64,000 nucleotides of DNA, from contig NC_067205.1 in assembly GCF_026262505.1 (NCBI RefSeq), positions 10,292,001 to 10,356,000 on the forward strand. The letters are read 5' to 3'. Each line of letters opens with the position of its first letter. Position 1 is the stretch's first letter. The notes beneath the pieces were generated by a model. The model saw nothing but the letters and a program-made list of their open reading frames with translations, was not told where the DNA came from and made no database searches. This document shows positions 9,088 to 20,870 of the stretch, piece after piece. This DNA is from Trichomonas vaginalis G3. Lineage: Eukaryota; Parabasalia; Trichomonadida; Trichomonadidae. Made by a program: the position numbers and the translations under genes.

Positions 9088-10162
9088 TTTTATTTTTTTC
9101 TCGCTGTGAAACGTATTCGGTCATTTTTTTAAAAATTAATTTTTTGTTAGAGATAAGAGCTAAAACTCGGTAAACAACTTCTTTATGTCTAGAAAATTCT
9201 ATCTTGCCTTTTATTTTTTTCTCGCTGTGAAACGTATTCGGTCATTTTTTTAAAAATTAATTTTTTGTTAGAGATAAGAGCTAAAACTCGGTAAACAACT
9301 TCTTTATGTCTAGAAAATTCTATCTTGCCTTTTATTTTTTTCTCGCTGTGAAACGTATTCGGTCATTTTTTTAAAAATTAATTTTTTGTTAGAGATAAGA
9401 GCTAAAACTCGGTAAACAACTTCTTTATGTCTAGAAAATTCTATCTTGCCTTTTATTTTTTTCTCGCTGTGAAACGTATTCGGTCATTTTTTTAAAAATT
9501 AATTTTTTGTTAGAGATAAGAGCTAAAACTCGGTAAACAACTTCTTTATGTCTAGAAAATTCTATCTTGCCTTTTATTTTTTCTCGCTGTGAAACGTATT
9601 CGGTCATTTTTTTAAAAATTAATTTTTGTTAGAGATAAGAGCTAAAACTCGGTAAACAACTTCTTTATGTCTAGAAAATTCTATCTTGCCTTTTATTTTT
9701 TTCTCGCTGTGAAACGTATTCGGTCATTTTTTTAAAAATTAATTTTTTGTTAGAGATAAGAGCTAAAACTCGGTAAACAACTTCTTTATGTCTAGAAAAT
9801 TCTATCTTGCCTTTTATTTTTTTCTCGCTGTGAAACGTATTCGGTCATTTTTTTAAAAATTAATTTTTTGTTAGAGATAAGAGCTAAAACTCGGTAAACA
9901 ACTTCTTTATGTCTAGAAAATTCTATCTTGCCTTTTATTTTTTTCTCGCTGTGAAACGTATTCGGTCATTTTTTTAAAAATTAATTTTTTGTTAGAGATA
10001 AGAGCTAAAACTCGGTAAACAACTTCTTTATGTCTAGAAAATTCTATCTTGCCTTTTATTTTTTTCTCGCTGTGAAACGTATTCGGTCATTTTTTTAAAA
10101 ATTAATTTTTTGTTAGAGATAAGAGCTAAAACTCGGTAAACAACTTCTTTATGTCTAGAAAA
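9088..10162. repeat. Tandem repeat, nine copies of ~121 bp
   Basis: Nine near-identical units. The word CTCGCTGTGAAACG recurs at 9100, 9221, 9342, 9463, 9583, 9703, 9824, 9945 and 10066, giving periods of 120-121 bp. Differences between units are almost only the length of T runs. No ORF runs through it. The high uniformity suggests recent amplification by unequal exchange or slippage. Confidence 0.95.
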
Positions 10163-10838
10163 TAATTATTTGAATTTATTCAATTTTGTGAATTTTCCTT
10201 CAAAAATCAAGTTTAAATATCTTATTTGCCATATAATTCTAAATACAATGAAACATATTCGAAATTGAAAAGACTGACTTTTTCTGTTCTTTCAATCATT
10301 CAATTTGAATTTTGCAATATTGGATTTCTCATTAAACAGCTATTAAATACAACAAGCAATTTAACTTACTTTCAAATTTATTTGTGTTATATTCAATCTT
10401 CTCAAAACTTATAATTTTCGGCTATAGCATGATTATATGCTATATAATATAATAAACCTATAATAGTATCATTCTTTCAATTATTTGAAGAGAAAACCAA
10501 AAAAATCTATTTTCGGTCTATAACAATAACAAAATTTCATCGGTTATAAAAATAGAAAAACTAAATAAAATCTGCATTTATGCCAATTTGCGTAATTTCG
10601 AAAAAATCTTACTGAAGGAATTCGTAAAAACAATTATTAAGCCGGGAGTGAACTCCTTATTTATGATGATTTTAGTGGATTAGAACCAATGGAACTGAAA
10701 GTTTCTAAAAAGACGATATTGAATAAAACAAAATGTTCGCTAAATAGATTGCAAAAGAGTTTGTTTTTAGTAATATTAATTCATGGAATAGTCATACAGT
10801 TAGATTTTTTATTATTTACATTCATTTAACAAAATTGA
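10163..10838. other. Intergenic region without recognisable gene
   Basis: AT-rich DNA between the tandem array and the Rab gene. The only ORF (62 codons at 10226) has compositionally biased sequence and no relatives that I recognise. Nothing repeated or structured was noticed. Confidence 0.5.
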
Positions 10839-11405
10839 TTAGCAGCAACCACGTCTTGAGCGTTTTGAGAAGTCAATATAGTCGGTATCTTCACTCTTAA
10901 TAGTAACACTTCCAAATGTTGCTATTTTTTCGAATAAATCATTAATTCCTTCACCGGTAGCAGCAGAAGTTTCCTGATAGAATAAGGCACCTATTTTATT
11001 TGCGTATTCTTGTGCTTCTTCAGGTTTTACTTGTCTTTTACCAGCAATATCAGATTTGTTACCGACAAGTACTAGTGCACAATCTTTTGGAGCTTTTTGT
11101 TGAAGCAATTGATAGAAATTATCGAGTCCTTCAAGAGAATTTTTAGATGTAATATCAAAAACTAAAATCGCAACTTGAGAGTTTGAAAAATACATTGGAG
11201 TTAAGCTTCTGTATCTCTCCTGACCTGCAGTATCCCAAATATTAAATGTGATAGGTCCTTTACTTGTTTTCATTTCATGTGTTAAGTTTGCAGCGCCAAC
11301 TGTTGCATAAGTTGCCTCATTATACTCATTTCTAGCAAATCTAACTGCGATGCATGTTTTTCCAACACCTGCTTCACCTACTATGATTGTTTTTATCTTT
11401 TTCAT
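10839..11405 (-). CDS. Rab-family small GTPase
   Basis: A membrane-traffic switch that cycles between GTP and GDP. I take Met at 11405 as the start (188 aa), because the GTPase fold begins right after it. The upstream 16 in-frame codons are not Rab-like. P-loop GEAGVGKT at residues 10-17, WDTAGQE at 57-63, NKSD at 116-119 and TSA at 146-148. It ends in Cys-Cys (187-188), a double geranylgeranylation site. Switch I reads ATYATVG, with the effector threonine present, but GAAN replaces the usual GVDF, so it is a divergent Rab as is common in trichomonads. It is a single exon with the usual family length, not linked to a neighbouring operon or partner. Confidence 0.93.
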   Translation of the reverse strand: MKKIKTIIVGEAGVGKTCIAVRFARNEYNEATYATVGAANLTHEMKTSKGPITFNIWDTAGQERYRSLTPMYFSNSQVAILVFDITSKNSLEGLDNFYQLLQQKAPKDCALVLVGNKSDIAGKRQVKPEEAQEYANKIGALFYQETSAATGEGINDLFEKIATFGSVTIKSEDTDYIDFSKRSRRGCC

Positions 11406-11512
11406 CTTCAAAATTTTGTCAAAGATTGGACGGTTTTTTACATCTCCCCCCAAAATAGAAATTATTTTTCCTAATGAAAAAGAATTTGTATCTGCATTAT
11501 TGTTGTAAACAT

Positions 11513-12745
11513 AAATTCATCAAAAGTGACACCTCAGAAAAGCTAAAATATTGAATTTTTGGAACTTTTGATAGAGCACGTTTTTAAATATTAATTAAAG
11601 TAAATGTATATTTTGTAAAGATTCTTTTTAATAAAAAAATAAAATTTTGAAGAAGAACACAAAATCTTCTGAAAAATAATATCACATAAACTCATATTAT
11701 TTTCTAATATATAACTATTTTATATAAAAATCAAATTCAATGATCTTAAAAGCGAAGGATAAACCTCAAAATTTACGAATATAATGAGTGGGAATATAAT
11801 GCTTCTCTATCATAAAACCATATGAAATATCAATTTTTGCTTTACGCCTAATTTTTGACGACAATTAGCAAAAAATGTTAAATGTTAACACTCAGTCCAT
11901 TTGAATATGAAAAATAAAATTGACTTTGATTAAATGTTTTTATTTATCATGCAATTCTTCTTGCGACCAAAGATTTGAATAAAAGTTCAAAAATAAGATA
12001 GCTTAAAAAATAATATACGGTAGTGTTTACTAATAGATGAATAGTATATAAATTCTATTAAAATGGATTTGATCCAAAAAAATATAAAACCAAAAATAAT
12101 TGTTATAATTTAAATGAAGAAGTAATTTAAAACGATTTTATTTATGATCAAATTTATATATATTTTTTTGGATCAAATCCATTTAATAGAATTTATATAC
12201 TATTCATCTATTAGTAAACACTACCGTATATTATTTTTTAAGCTATCTTATTTTTTGAACTTTTATTCAAATCTTTGGTCGCAAGAAGAATTGCATGATA
12301 AATAAAAACATTTAATCAAAGTCAATTTTATTTTTCATATTCAAATGGACTGAGTGTTAACATTTAACATTTTTTGCTAATTGTCGTCAAAAATTAGGCG
12401 TAAAGCAAAAATTGATATTTCATATGGTTTTATGATAGAGAAGCATTATTCCCACTCATTATATTCGTAAATTTTGAGGTTTATCCTTCGCTTTTAAGAT
12501 CATTGAATTTGATTTTTATATAAAATAGTTATATATTAGAAAATAATATGAGTTTATGTGATATTATTTTTCAGAAGATTTCATTCTATATGCCTATGAA
12601 AAGTACTCTCAAAACTAACTTTTTCCTAATTATAATTAAATCTAGAATATTGTATTATGCTTAGTATTATTTCATTTTTCTCATTCAATTTAGAATTTAC
12701 AAATGTCAAAAAATTGAGAGCTGTCACTTTTGATGAATTTCTGTT
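11513..12745. mobile_element. Non-autonomous element with ~420-bp inverted arms
   Basis: Two arms, about 11662-12085 and 12160-12581, are inverted copies of each other with only scattered differences, separated by a ~75-bp AT-rich spacer. Outside them the words AATTCATCAAAAGTGACA (near 11513) and its reverse complement (near 12728) form a short outer inverted repeat. No transposase ORF is present. Transcribed, the arms would form a very long RNA hairpin. The AAAAGTGACA end is shared with the elements at 28945-29819 and 32765-34477. Confidence 0.8.
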
Positions 12746-13000
12746 TATTACATTATTTATGTGTTTTCCACTTTATAAAGCTCCCTGTGCAGAAAAACAA
12801 AGATCGCAAAATAATTTTTGAAGATATAGTGAATTCGATATGGTCATAACCTGTATAAATTTATATGTAATGATTTAGCTGTATTAAACATGAAAAATGG
12901 TGATTTTTTGAGAATTTGATATCAAATTTCTGCTCGAAACTGAATAAATATGAGTTTATTTGATTCTAATTCAACTATTTGGTATGAGTATTTTAAAATT

Positions 13001-13025
13001 AAAAAAAAAAAAAAAAAAAAAAAAA
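13001..13025. repeat. Poly(A) tract
   Basis: An uninterrupted run of 25 A immediately before the start of the block B Polinton remnant. It may be a simple slippage repeat. No LINE-type sequence lies on its upstream side. Confidence 0.9.
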
Positions 13026-13036
13026 TAATGGAAATG

Positions 13037-13138
13037 GGGCTTCCAGGCACTTCGTGCCTTCTAGCCCTGAGGATGAATGGTATAATGAAGTTTTTTTTTC
13101 TTGGGGTGGGCTTCCAGGGGCTGCGCCCCTTCTAGCCC
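13037..13138. repeat. Two nested GC-rich hairpins with shared outer arms
   Basis: Near 13037-13067 and at 13108-13138 the same outer arms (GGGCTTCCAGG / CCTTCTAGCCC) enclose different inner stems: GGCACttcGTGCC in the first and GGGGCtgcGCCCC in the second. A decayed third version (GTCTTCCAGGAGC) is near 13163. These resemble the paired GC hairpins of copies A and C in size and composition. Confidence 0.75.
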
Positions 13139-13189
13139 ACATAAATGAAGTTTTTATTCGGAGGTCTTCCAGGAGCTTTTCACAAATTA

Positions 13190-13352
13190 TATATGTTTTC
13201 ATGTTTTGTCAAGACTTCTTCGTAAATGTTTTGTCATGATTTCATTGTATATGTTTTGTCAAGACTTCTTCGTAATGAGCGTAAATGACCCAAAAATAAT
13301 GTTTATGTTAGAATGTTAGATCTAACACGTTTTCTAACATGTTTTCTAACAT
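13190..13352. promoter_or_regulatory. Repeated CTTCTTCGTAAATG words and a GTTAGATCTAAC palindrome
   Basis: Several copies of GACTTCTTCGTAAATG and TTTTGTCA lie between 13190 and 13275 and again near 13380-13410. They are followed by TGTTAgatcTAACA with downstream half-sites (TTTCTAACATG, TTTCTAACATC). The same two kinds of word stand together at 45782-45910 in copy C, where the palindrome reads AGGTGA/TCACCT. The arrangement is thus conserved between the lineages while the palindrome sequence differs. Confidence 0.6.
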
Positions 13353-13429
13353 CGTAGAAAACTCATGATTTCATCGTAAATGTTTTGTCGAAACTTCTTC
13401 ATCGTAAATGTTTTTAACTTCACTTAAAA

Positions 13430-16400
13430 TGCCACGTAAGCTACGTAAGAATATACGTAAGAGGAAGAGAGCATTGAAACATCCAATAGTAAAACTGACA
13501 CCAAACAACAGTTGCAACAACAAATGCTGAATGACCCCACTATGTTGCAACAAATGTCAAGCAATCCTATGCTTTTAAACCGAGTTCTTGGTGCACAGAG
13601 TGGAGGTTTAAGAGCGGCACTTTTAGCGAAAATGGCAGGCTATGGTGGAGCTGCAGACGGAACAGCATATAACCCTCAAAGTCAAATGAATTTGAGTTCA
13701 CTCAAATAACAGATGTCAAAAAGTCAAACATAGACATACAGAAGCAAATAAGTGAAAACGAAAAGAAACTAGAATATGACAGACACACAAAGAAACTCAA
13801 TGAGTTAAACGTAGAGAAAAAGAAGAAAGAAGAACAACTGAAAGAACTAAGTACAGAGGAATATGCGAAAAAAGTGTCAGAAAAAGCAGCAGAAGTAGCA
13901 AAAATGGAACAAGATGTTATAAATTTGAAAAACCATACTACTCGATATAAAGTACTGAAAGATGAAGAGATAAAACAAAAAGCCCTGAAGACATATATGG
14001 ATAGCGATGAGTATAAAAAAGAAGTTGAAGCAACTGTAAAGGCAGAAAAACTTTTACAGTTGCAAAACCAAACCGTACAGTATGAAAACTTAGCACAAGA
14101 AAGTAAAAATAACGACGCAGCCATGCAAAGGCAATGAAAAGCGCAGAATATATAAAAGCTAACAATGACTGGTTAGATGCCCAAGCCAACGCTAAAGCAG
14201 CCCAACTCATAGGGTCAATAAGGACAAAAATACAAGCGGATGAAGACAGTTCAAATGAAGCTTTAACAAATGCTGACTTTAAGAACGCCTTCGAAGCTCT
14301 TCATAGTAAGGTGAAACAAGTGAACGACTTCTCATCTGGAAAGAAACTGAAGTCTGAAGGTTTCGACAAAGAGTTAAAAGAAGTAGCACAAAATATGACG
14401 AAAATAACAGATGCAGCAACGAGACAGGCAGTTCAAAGTGCCTATGACGCCGTTAGAGCAACTGTTGTGAAAAGTCAAGAAAAAGAGTTACAACAGACCA
14501 AAACAGACCTAGTAAATGCTTTCTTAAGAACGAAAAGTCAGGTAGGACATTACGCTGCAGATGGAACATATGTGCCAGCTGGTGGAATTTATATACCACC
14601 AAACCCTCCAAGAGAAGCACCTGCACCAGGACTACCTAGAACATTTACATCGTCACATGGACACAGACACAGGCATGCACCAAAACCAACACAACAACCA
14701 ACAGTTCAAAAACCAGCACAGCAACCAACACAACAACCAGCACAGCAACCAACAGTTCAAAACCCTGCACAACAACAAACACAAAACAGAGCAAGGACAT
14801 AAAAGAAGTAGAGAACAAGGAAACCAAGAATTCTTAAAAATGCTTAAAGAAGAGTGTGGTTTCCCAGATACTGTTGACTTTAGTGACAGATATAAAGAAG
14901 CTATTAGAAAGTTCAAGGATGGAAATACTGACCCGAACCTATTTAGCTTTATGGCTCAGCACCAAAACGGATATAATCTCAAACCTGGAAAATACAAGCT
15001 CGCTAAGGGATATGATTTAATAGCATATCATCCAAATGACATGGATGAATTTACTCCGAGATATTTGATGTCAGAGCTAAATGACAATTCAACTTTCGTC
15101 ATGAAACGCGTAAAAAATAGAGACGGAACGAAAGAACAAAAGCTTATGAATGCGGATGACGTAGATAGGGAAATTGTTGAAACGGTCTCGGAATATATGA
15201 AATGCCAGCAGATGAGGTACAAGAAACTCCACAGGAAGAAGTTCAGATACAACCAGACATGGAAGAAATAGTTCAGCAACAACAGCTAGAAGAGCCTGAA
15301 GGAAACGAACAAGTCCTTCCTTTGGAAACTAACTTCACAGAACTAGATGAAGATTTGGAACAGCCGAAAAATCTTGACCCTCAACAAGAGTATGCGGAGA
15401 ATATGGAATATTTCCAAGAGTCTAAAAAAAATTCGGCTGACATAGTAGAAGAATATCGAAAAATGTTTGCCGACATACAAAAGACTCCAACATCAGATGA
15501 AAATATCCAGCATAGAATGGAAGAACTGAAAAAAAATGTACACAAATACAACAACCCTTTTTACTTACGAGCATTTAACGTTCAATCTTCGGATGAACTC
15601 GGTGAAGATAAAAGGTTAAATTTCAAGAAAACATATAGAAATGAAACATTGTTTAAAGTTCATTCAGAACCTAACCAAGATGGAAACAAACCTACTTTTG
15701 TTTCTGCAGACGATGGAACTACAATGAGATGGGGTCATAAAGCTAATCCGGATAGGTGGTTCATAAACTTACAACCACAATTCCAAGAAGTTGTAGACGC
15801 AATGGAATTGAATGGTGAACGAGATATAGCTGGTATTTTAGCGCGGCTTTAATGCCATTGAAAGATATGAAATGCAGATATTTTGGACCAGTATGAAATG
15901 AACATGGCTGATGGAAATATAACACCTGACGTTCTAGAACATTTATCTCAAAGAACTACACAGAACCATAGAGATGGTATATTTGGTGAAGAGTTTAGAA
16001 AGAAAGTTAGGGAGGGAGAAGGAAGAGAACCTATTGTACATGACCTTGCAAACGAAAGTTTACAAAATGTCATAAAAACTTACTTTGCAGACAATGAACC
16101 GAGAAGGGATGAATATTTAAGAAAACTCAATGGACAGTACCAAATGAAATGTTAGTATTGAAAAACATGTTCCTTGACAAAATAAAACCAACTACAGAAA
16201 TAAACGACGCAAGACTGAAAGATTGGGTAAAAGCTTTCCCATTCACAAAAGATATAGTTGGTAACATGGAAAGAAAACCAGAATGGCTACAAAAACATAT
16301 ATTTGGAAACGAGCTTATTCCATATGGACAGGCACTGTTTGAAGCGCTTGAACCGGAAACTCAGGAAAGAGTCATGCAAACAATACGCGAAGACTCAAAT

Positions 16401-16619
16401 ACAGACTATGACAAACTCTTTCTAGGATATAGGTTACCTGAGATGGGCGACCAGAGCCAAAAGGCAAAAAGGACATGGGAAATTTGCAACATACTAGATG
16501 AACATAATGCAAAGATGCAACAACTTCAAGCAGAGGGCAATGAAGGAAAAAGAAGAGTTAAAAACTCAGTCAGGAAGAAAGTAAAGCTTGGTCCACGTGG
16601 GTTCTATTATGACATATAA
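13430..16619 (+). pseudogene. Block B coding region upstream of capsid gene (structural candidate, broken)
   Basis: Almost continuous coding potential on the plus strand in long helical, charged stretches. They include a Q/M-rich start, a coiled-coil-like K/E-rich segment, a Pro/Gln-rich linker near 14690-14790 (repeated TQQPAQQP words) and later mixed alpha/beta segments. The region may represent one or two large virion proteins, since it leads directly into the capsid gene. I recognise no family. It is broken at several places. Confidence 0.5.
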
Positions 16620-16651
16620 ATCCAACTATTCTATATTTTTACTCATATGAA

Positions 16652-18254
16652 ATGTACGCCGCTCAGAATATAACGCCAACAGTTTTGGATGCTATGAATG
16701 GAAATGTTTCCGAATGGTATAACGAATGCGACAATGCCATTAGAAGGTCAGAAATAGTTCCTGGAACTTACGAATATACAACTGCTGTTTCTTATGGAAA
16801 TGTAGGTGAGTTTGGAGAAGGTTCTTCAACAACAGTAGATATTGCTTGCGACAGGTTTCATATTATTTCTATTGACAACTCATTCTTATACGTGGAACAA
16901 GACATTGAAATAAAACCTTCTGCCAAGTTGTCTGACAAGAAAGGTTGCAATGGAATTTTCTATGTCGGATACCAATATGCTCCAGAAGTTTTCATGGGAT
17001 ATAAGATATATTCTAACTCTGACTTAGTTCAAACAGTAACATGGGCAAGCTATGAATGGTTCGCTTTGAGAAACTCAGTACAACCACAAGCTAGAGAACA
17101 AACAGACCAGTATGCAACTATTGAGAAAATAAGAAGACTTGACCCTAACGTTCCAGGAGTTTTGTTAACCTTTCTGGACAAACTGCAGCAGCAGTAACCA
17201 AAGTAAAATTGAAACTTAGAGTTCCTTTGTCATCTTTCCTCATCTTCAGGTTTTTAAGATACTTGCCAAACTGGGCAGGAAAAATTTCTATCGAACTTAC
17301 TCCAAGCAAAAATAACTTAGTCATTGCACCAACACAAGACCCATTCAGCATTGCTGTAGCTGGAACTGGTGGAGCCAAGTTCTGTGACTTTTGCAAAGAC
17401 AAAGTTGACTTAGACTTTGGTTTCTCAAACCTCAACACTGAAGTAAACTATTATTTCAATGCTGCTGGAGATGCTTGGGACCCAGTTAAGTTCACATGCG
17501 AAAAATTTGAATGCAAGAGAATAGAAAGCAGACTTGCAGTCTATATGTTGGACCCAGATATTTCAAATGCTTTAGCTGCCAAATATATTGCAGTTCCACT
17601 TATGTTCCCTATACACAATATATCTGTCAAAGACTTTGCAGGTGAAGTTGGAAACCAAAGTGCTGACCCAGGTGCAAGAACAGATATTGCTTTAACAACT
17701 GCAATGAAACATGCAGATACTATGTTTGTACTTTCAGACGAACTATAAATGACTATTCTTGTTCTACAACCCCGGTATTAAATATCATATAAACATAGAT
17801 GGCAAATACTATCCAAAGAGAAGAATATTCTACAGTTGAGGATATGAGGTCATACAACTTGACATTAGATGCTATGAACTTTAACAACAACTTCACAACA
17901 ACCATTAACCCTGAAATGCAAAGTTCTATTATGCCATATGTGAAAGTATGGACTCATACAGGAGCTCAAAAAACTCAATATACAAATGGAGACCGTTCAA
18001 ACTTTTGGCTTGGCATTCCATTTGCTGACTCAGAAGACTTTATGGGTGGTATTTCACTGTTGGTACAGTTCAAATACAATATACTGGTGACAGAGACGGT
18101 CCAGATGAATTGAGAGGCAAAGAAGTTTACAAAACCAATAGCACTTTTCACGAAGATGCTCTTTTGAAGATTCGTTCGATGAAACCTGCTGGGGCTCCTC
18201 AGATTGGCATAACGACAGCTTCCATCGAGCAGATTTTGGCAGCAGGTCAGTAAG
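16652..18254 (+). pseudogene. Block B major capsid protein (double jelly-roll type, broken)
   Basis: It would form the hexameric shell of the virion. The deduced segments follow, in the same order, those of the copy C capsid gene (36192-37766): an N-terminal part ending in an alternating beta pattern, a middle LRVPL...F.RYLPNWAGKI segment that parallels LRIPV...IRFIPAFAGNI in copy C, and a later LDPDISNALAAKYIAVPLMFP segment parallel to LDPNIYTELVEHYTNEALCFP. The assignment rests on this paralogy and on Polinton capsid size. It is broken. Confidence 0.65.
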
Positions 18255-18580
18255 TTGTTCTTGAACTGACTTCTCTCCGTCAAATATTGACAGTACGCCA
18301 GTTTTGACATAGTATTGTATTATAAAACTTACTTAGAAATATCGGTCAGTTTTGAAGTTATATTTTTTGTCTGCTTCAAGAACTTTCACCATCTCGGTTA
18401 TACAACTTTCTTTGCTTATGAAATATTTTGGTTCAGCAAAGACTGCTATTCTATAACATTTTCCATTGTTTGTATAAAGAACTATTCTATCATGAACTTG
18501 TATTGTTTGTGTGTGTAAACTTTGTTCTGCTTCAATTCGAAGAGATACTCAAATACGTCCATCTTTTTATTCTAAGTAAA

Positions 18581-19162
18581 ATGTCATTTCCGAAAAATAG
18601 AAGCGTAAGTGTTTCAAAAGGTTTAATGCGCGTGGCAGATGTGAAGTTAAATTCACCAACTCAAACAAACAGTCAAAGTGTTGTTGTCAATGTCAAAGAA
18701 AGAGATGTTGAAGTGGGGAAACCATACGAAGACGAAGATGGTATAACAATAGTTCCTGTAAAAGAACAACCAACATATCCTGAAGTTAGCAGAGACTTAA
18801 GTTCTGTTGCAGATATTCGAAATGACTACAAACAACTGAAAGATAAACTTAAAACTCAGGAGAAGATTTGTCAAGCTTTAGGTATAATGTTAAACTTGGT
18901 CGAACACAACCCTGTAAAAGTGAACTCATATGTCATCGCACCTCATGAAGTTTTGAAAGAACTATTGAAACTTTTGACAGAGGCAGACGATATAAACATC
19001 AAAGAAATAGAGCCCGACATTGCTTGCTGTGGTGTTTCATATAATGTCATTGACAAGATATACGTTATGAAAGGAGGTGAAACGTTGAACTTAAAATATA
19101 GTTTCCCAGACGTCATAAAAATATTTGACGACCACAACATTTCATTAAAATTTATTTGCTAA
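18581..19162 (+). CDS. Block B homologue of the 197-aa Polinton protein
   Basis: It starts at MSFPKNRSVSVSKGL, chosen because TTTTTATTCTAAGTAAA precedes it directly, the same kind of leader as other Polinton genes. The C-terminal half contains EPDIACCG, matching DPEIECCG of the protein at 4432-5025. The N-terminal half is disordered and charged. It looks whole (193 aa), and the following small gene starts seven bases after its stop. In copies A and C the homologue is read in the opposite direction relative to its neighbours. Function unknown. Confidence 0.6.
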   Translation: MSFPKNRSVSVSKGLMRVADVKLNSPTQTNSQSVVVNVKERDVEVGKPYEDEDGITIVPVKEQPTYPEVSRDLSSVADIRNDYKQLKDKLKTQEKICQALGIMLNLVEHNPVKVNSYVIAPHEVLKELLKLLTEADDINIKEIEPDIACCGVSYNVIDKIYVMKGGETLNLKYSFPDVIKIFDDHNISLKFIC

Positions 19163-19168
19163 GTAAAA

Positions 19169-19357
19169 ATGTCAAAACTTCTTGAAAGATGTTTGAAGAA
19201 AAATAATATAGACTTTATTTCATGTAAAGGACTTTACACACTTTTGAACGATATGAAAGACCCTGTTTTGTTTGTTCGTGTAGACAAAAGGAAAGTTCTA
19301 TGTCTTTACAAAATATTTGAACTTCTTAGACAGAGAACTTCAAGAAACGCCATGTGA
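19169..19357 (+). CDS. Small block B protein (62 aa)
   Basis: It begins MSKLLERCLKKNNIDFISCK and follows the previous gene by seven bases. Size and place suggest it corresponds to the 80-aa gene of copies A and C (4108-4350), which also starts with a basic helical segment, but similarity is weak. Integrity cannot be judged. Function unknown. Confidence 0.4.
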   Translation: MSKLLERCLKKNNIDFISCKGLYTLLNDMKDPVLFVRVDKRKVLCLYKIFELLRQRTSRNAM

Positions 19358-19410
19358 AAGTTTAGATGAAGTTCTTCTCCACTTTCAGAAAAACTTTTAA
19401 ATATATATAA

Positions 19411-20102
19411 ATGGCAGAAGATATAATGGTTTATACTATTACGACTAAAAACCCTGAGTCATATAATTCTATAACAACAAACTTACAAAGTCCTCAAGGA
19501 CGATATTGTAAACTGACCTTAAACACGATGACGACTAAAGCCTGTTTTGCTCTTTTGACACCAGAAGACTTTGTTGTTGTGAATGGTAAAAAATACTCCT
19601 TTGAAGATACTTACTCAGATATACCACCAACAGGTTTTGTTGACTTATTTATACTTTAAGGACGGATGTAACATGTGCTGCAACTAGAGCAGGTTTCATT
19701 ATGTTTGGATGTCCGACTGAGTTTACTATAAACGATATGAGCTATAATACAAAACTTATATCTGGTTTTTACTACCAACAGTTTCCTATAACAGGAAAAG
19801 GTGTCATACAAGGTTTGTCTGTTCCATTGACTTTAAGTACACCTATTTTATATATTGTTTCAAACTTAGGTTCAAAGTGCTATTCGAATGTCGACAGAAA
19901 CTACTATGACCAAAAGATACTCATGCGTATAAACAACACTTTCTCTGCTGGTTTGCCTATTGTTCATTCGAATGCAGAGTTTTCAGCTTTAGTAAACTCA
20001 AACACTTTAGCAAACATAAACTTAACCTTAGTTGACGCAAACTTTGTTCCTGTAAAACTTTTATGTCCTATGTATTTGTCAATGACGGTGGAATGCCGAT
20101 AA
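19411..20102 (+). pseudogene. Block B homologue of the beta-rich capsid-associated protein (broken)
   Basis: The coding region begins MAEDIMVYTITTKNP and resembles, at low identity, the copy A protein at 3371-4147. The resemblance covers an early TTNLQSPQG..CKLTLNTM segment (cf. KLQTNLGLQNEALAFRMV), the VVNGKKYSFED segment (cf. EIDGKKHEI) and the closing PVKLLCPMYLSMTVE. It looks broken at about one place. The start is preceded by TTAAATATATATAA. Confidence 0.55.
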
Positions 20103-20109
20103 GAGTACG

Positions 20110-20870
20110 ATATCATTTGGTACCAAGTTTATTAAGTTCACTAAGAAGAATGCAAACTTCTTTGAAATGATTACATACTGTAACTCATTCTCTTTGGACC
20201 CTAACATCTATAGTGATTTGGTGACAAGATATTCGGCAAAGACTCTAAACTTCCCAATCAAAAGAATTGACTGCATTACTATGGATGGTTCAATGGCTAA
20301 AGGTGAAGGAACTCCTTGTACATTCACGGCAGCATTTACTCCATTATATGTGAACACCATTATACACTATTTAAGAAAACACCTAATTATAACACTACCT
20401 ATGAAAATCCATTGTTTGAACAAATTCAATTGAACTGTGGAGCATATGGTAACATACCCGCTGAGGCTCAAGCATCTAATGATCCAATCTTCTATGAGAT
20501 GCAGGCAAATGCCACTAACAATAATAACGATACTGTTGGCTTCAACTATGATGTCATGAGGTCTATCACAACCACATCAGTCCCTCAATTTGGAATCGAG
20601 TCAAATGACTTAGGTCATTACCTATGTGGATTCCCTTGCGAAACTGATTATACATTCCAACAGGTCAGTTATCTAATTCACCTATTACATATAAGCTTAC
20701 AGTTAAGCCAACAGCAGAGTCTATTAAATATACTGAGAAACCAGTGTTATGCTTCTTACGTCACGTTTGCCTCTCCATACAGATTAAACAGGTGGGACCA
20801 CCTATCGTACTTCTCGACGATTATGATTTATCAGCCCCTGCTAGTGAATAAAGGTTAGTTTACATATGAA
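20110..20870 (+). pseudogene. Second capsid-protein tail, copy C type (broken)
   Basis: Clearly similar to the C-terminal half of the copy C capsid protein: SFSLDPNIYSDLV (cf. SFSLDPNIYTELV), TFTAAFTP (cf. TFTAAYTP), CGAYGNIPAE (cf. MGAYGNMPAE), YLCGFPCETDYTFQQ (cf. FLCGFPTEVDFCFQQ). It is much closer to copy C than the capsid region at 16652-18254 is. The TGAACGTTTATTTTTA after its end also matches copy C. Two capsid tails of different lineages within 4 kb show that block B is composite. Confidence 0.75.

Noticed and set aside
9088-10162. Possible CRISPR array
   Set aside because: The units are contiguous with no variable spacers and no cas genes are near; it is a plain tandem repeat in a eukaryote.
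10839-11405. Functional link between the Rab gene and the TBC RabGAP at 59958
   Set aside because: They are ~48 kb apart with many mobile elements between; family membership alone does not show a pair.
13001-13025. Poly(A) tract as the tail of a retroposed gene or LINE
   Set aside because: No coding or LINE-like sequence precedes it and no target duplication could be seen.
12950-13239. Short ORFs around the poly(A) tract and the GC hairpins
   Set aside because: Driven by the A run and palindromes; mirrored on both strands and without recognisable features.
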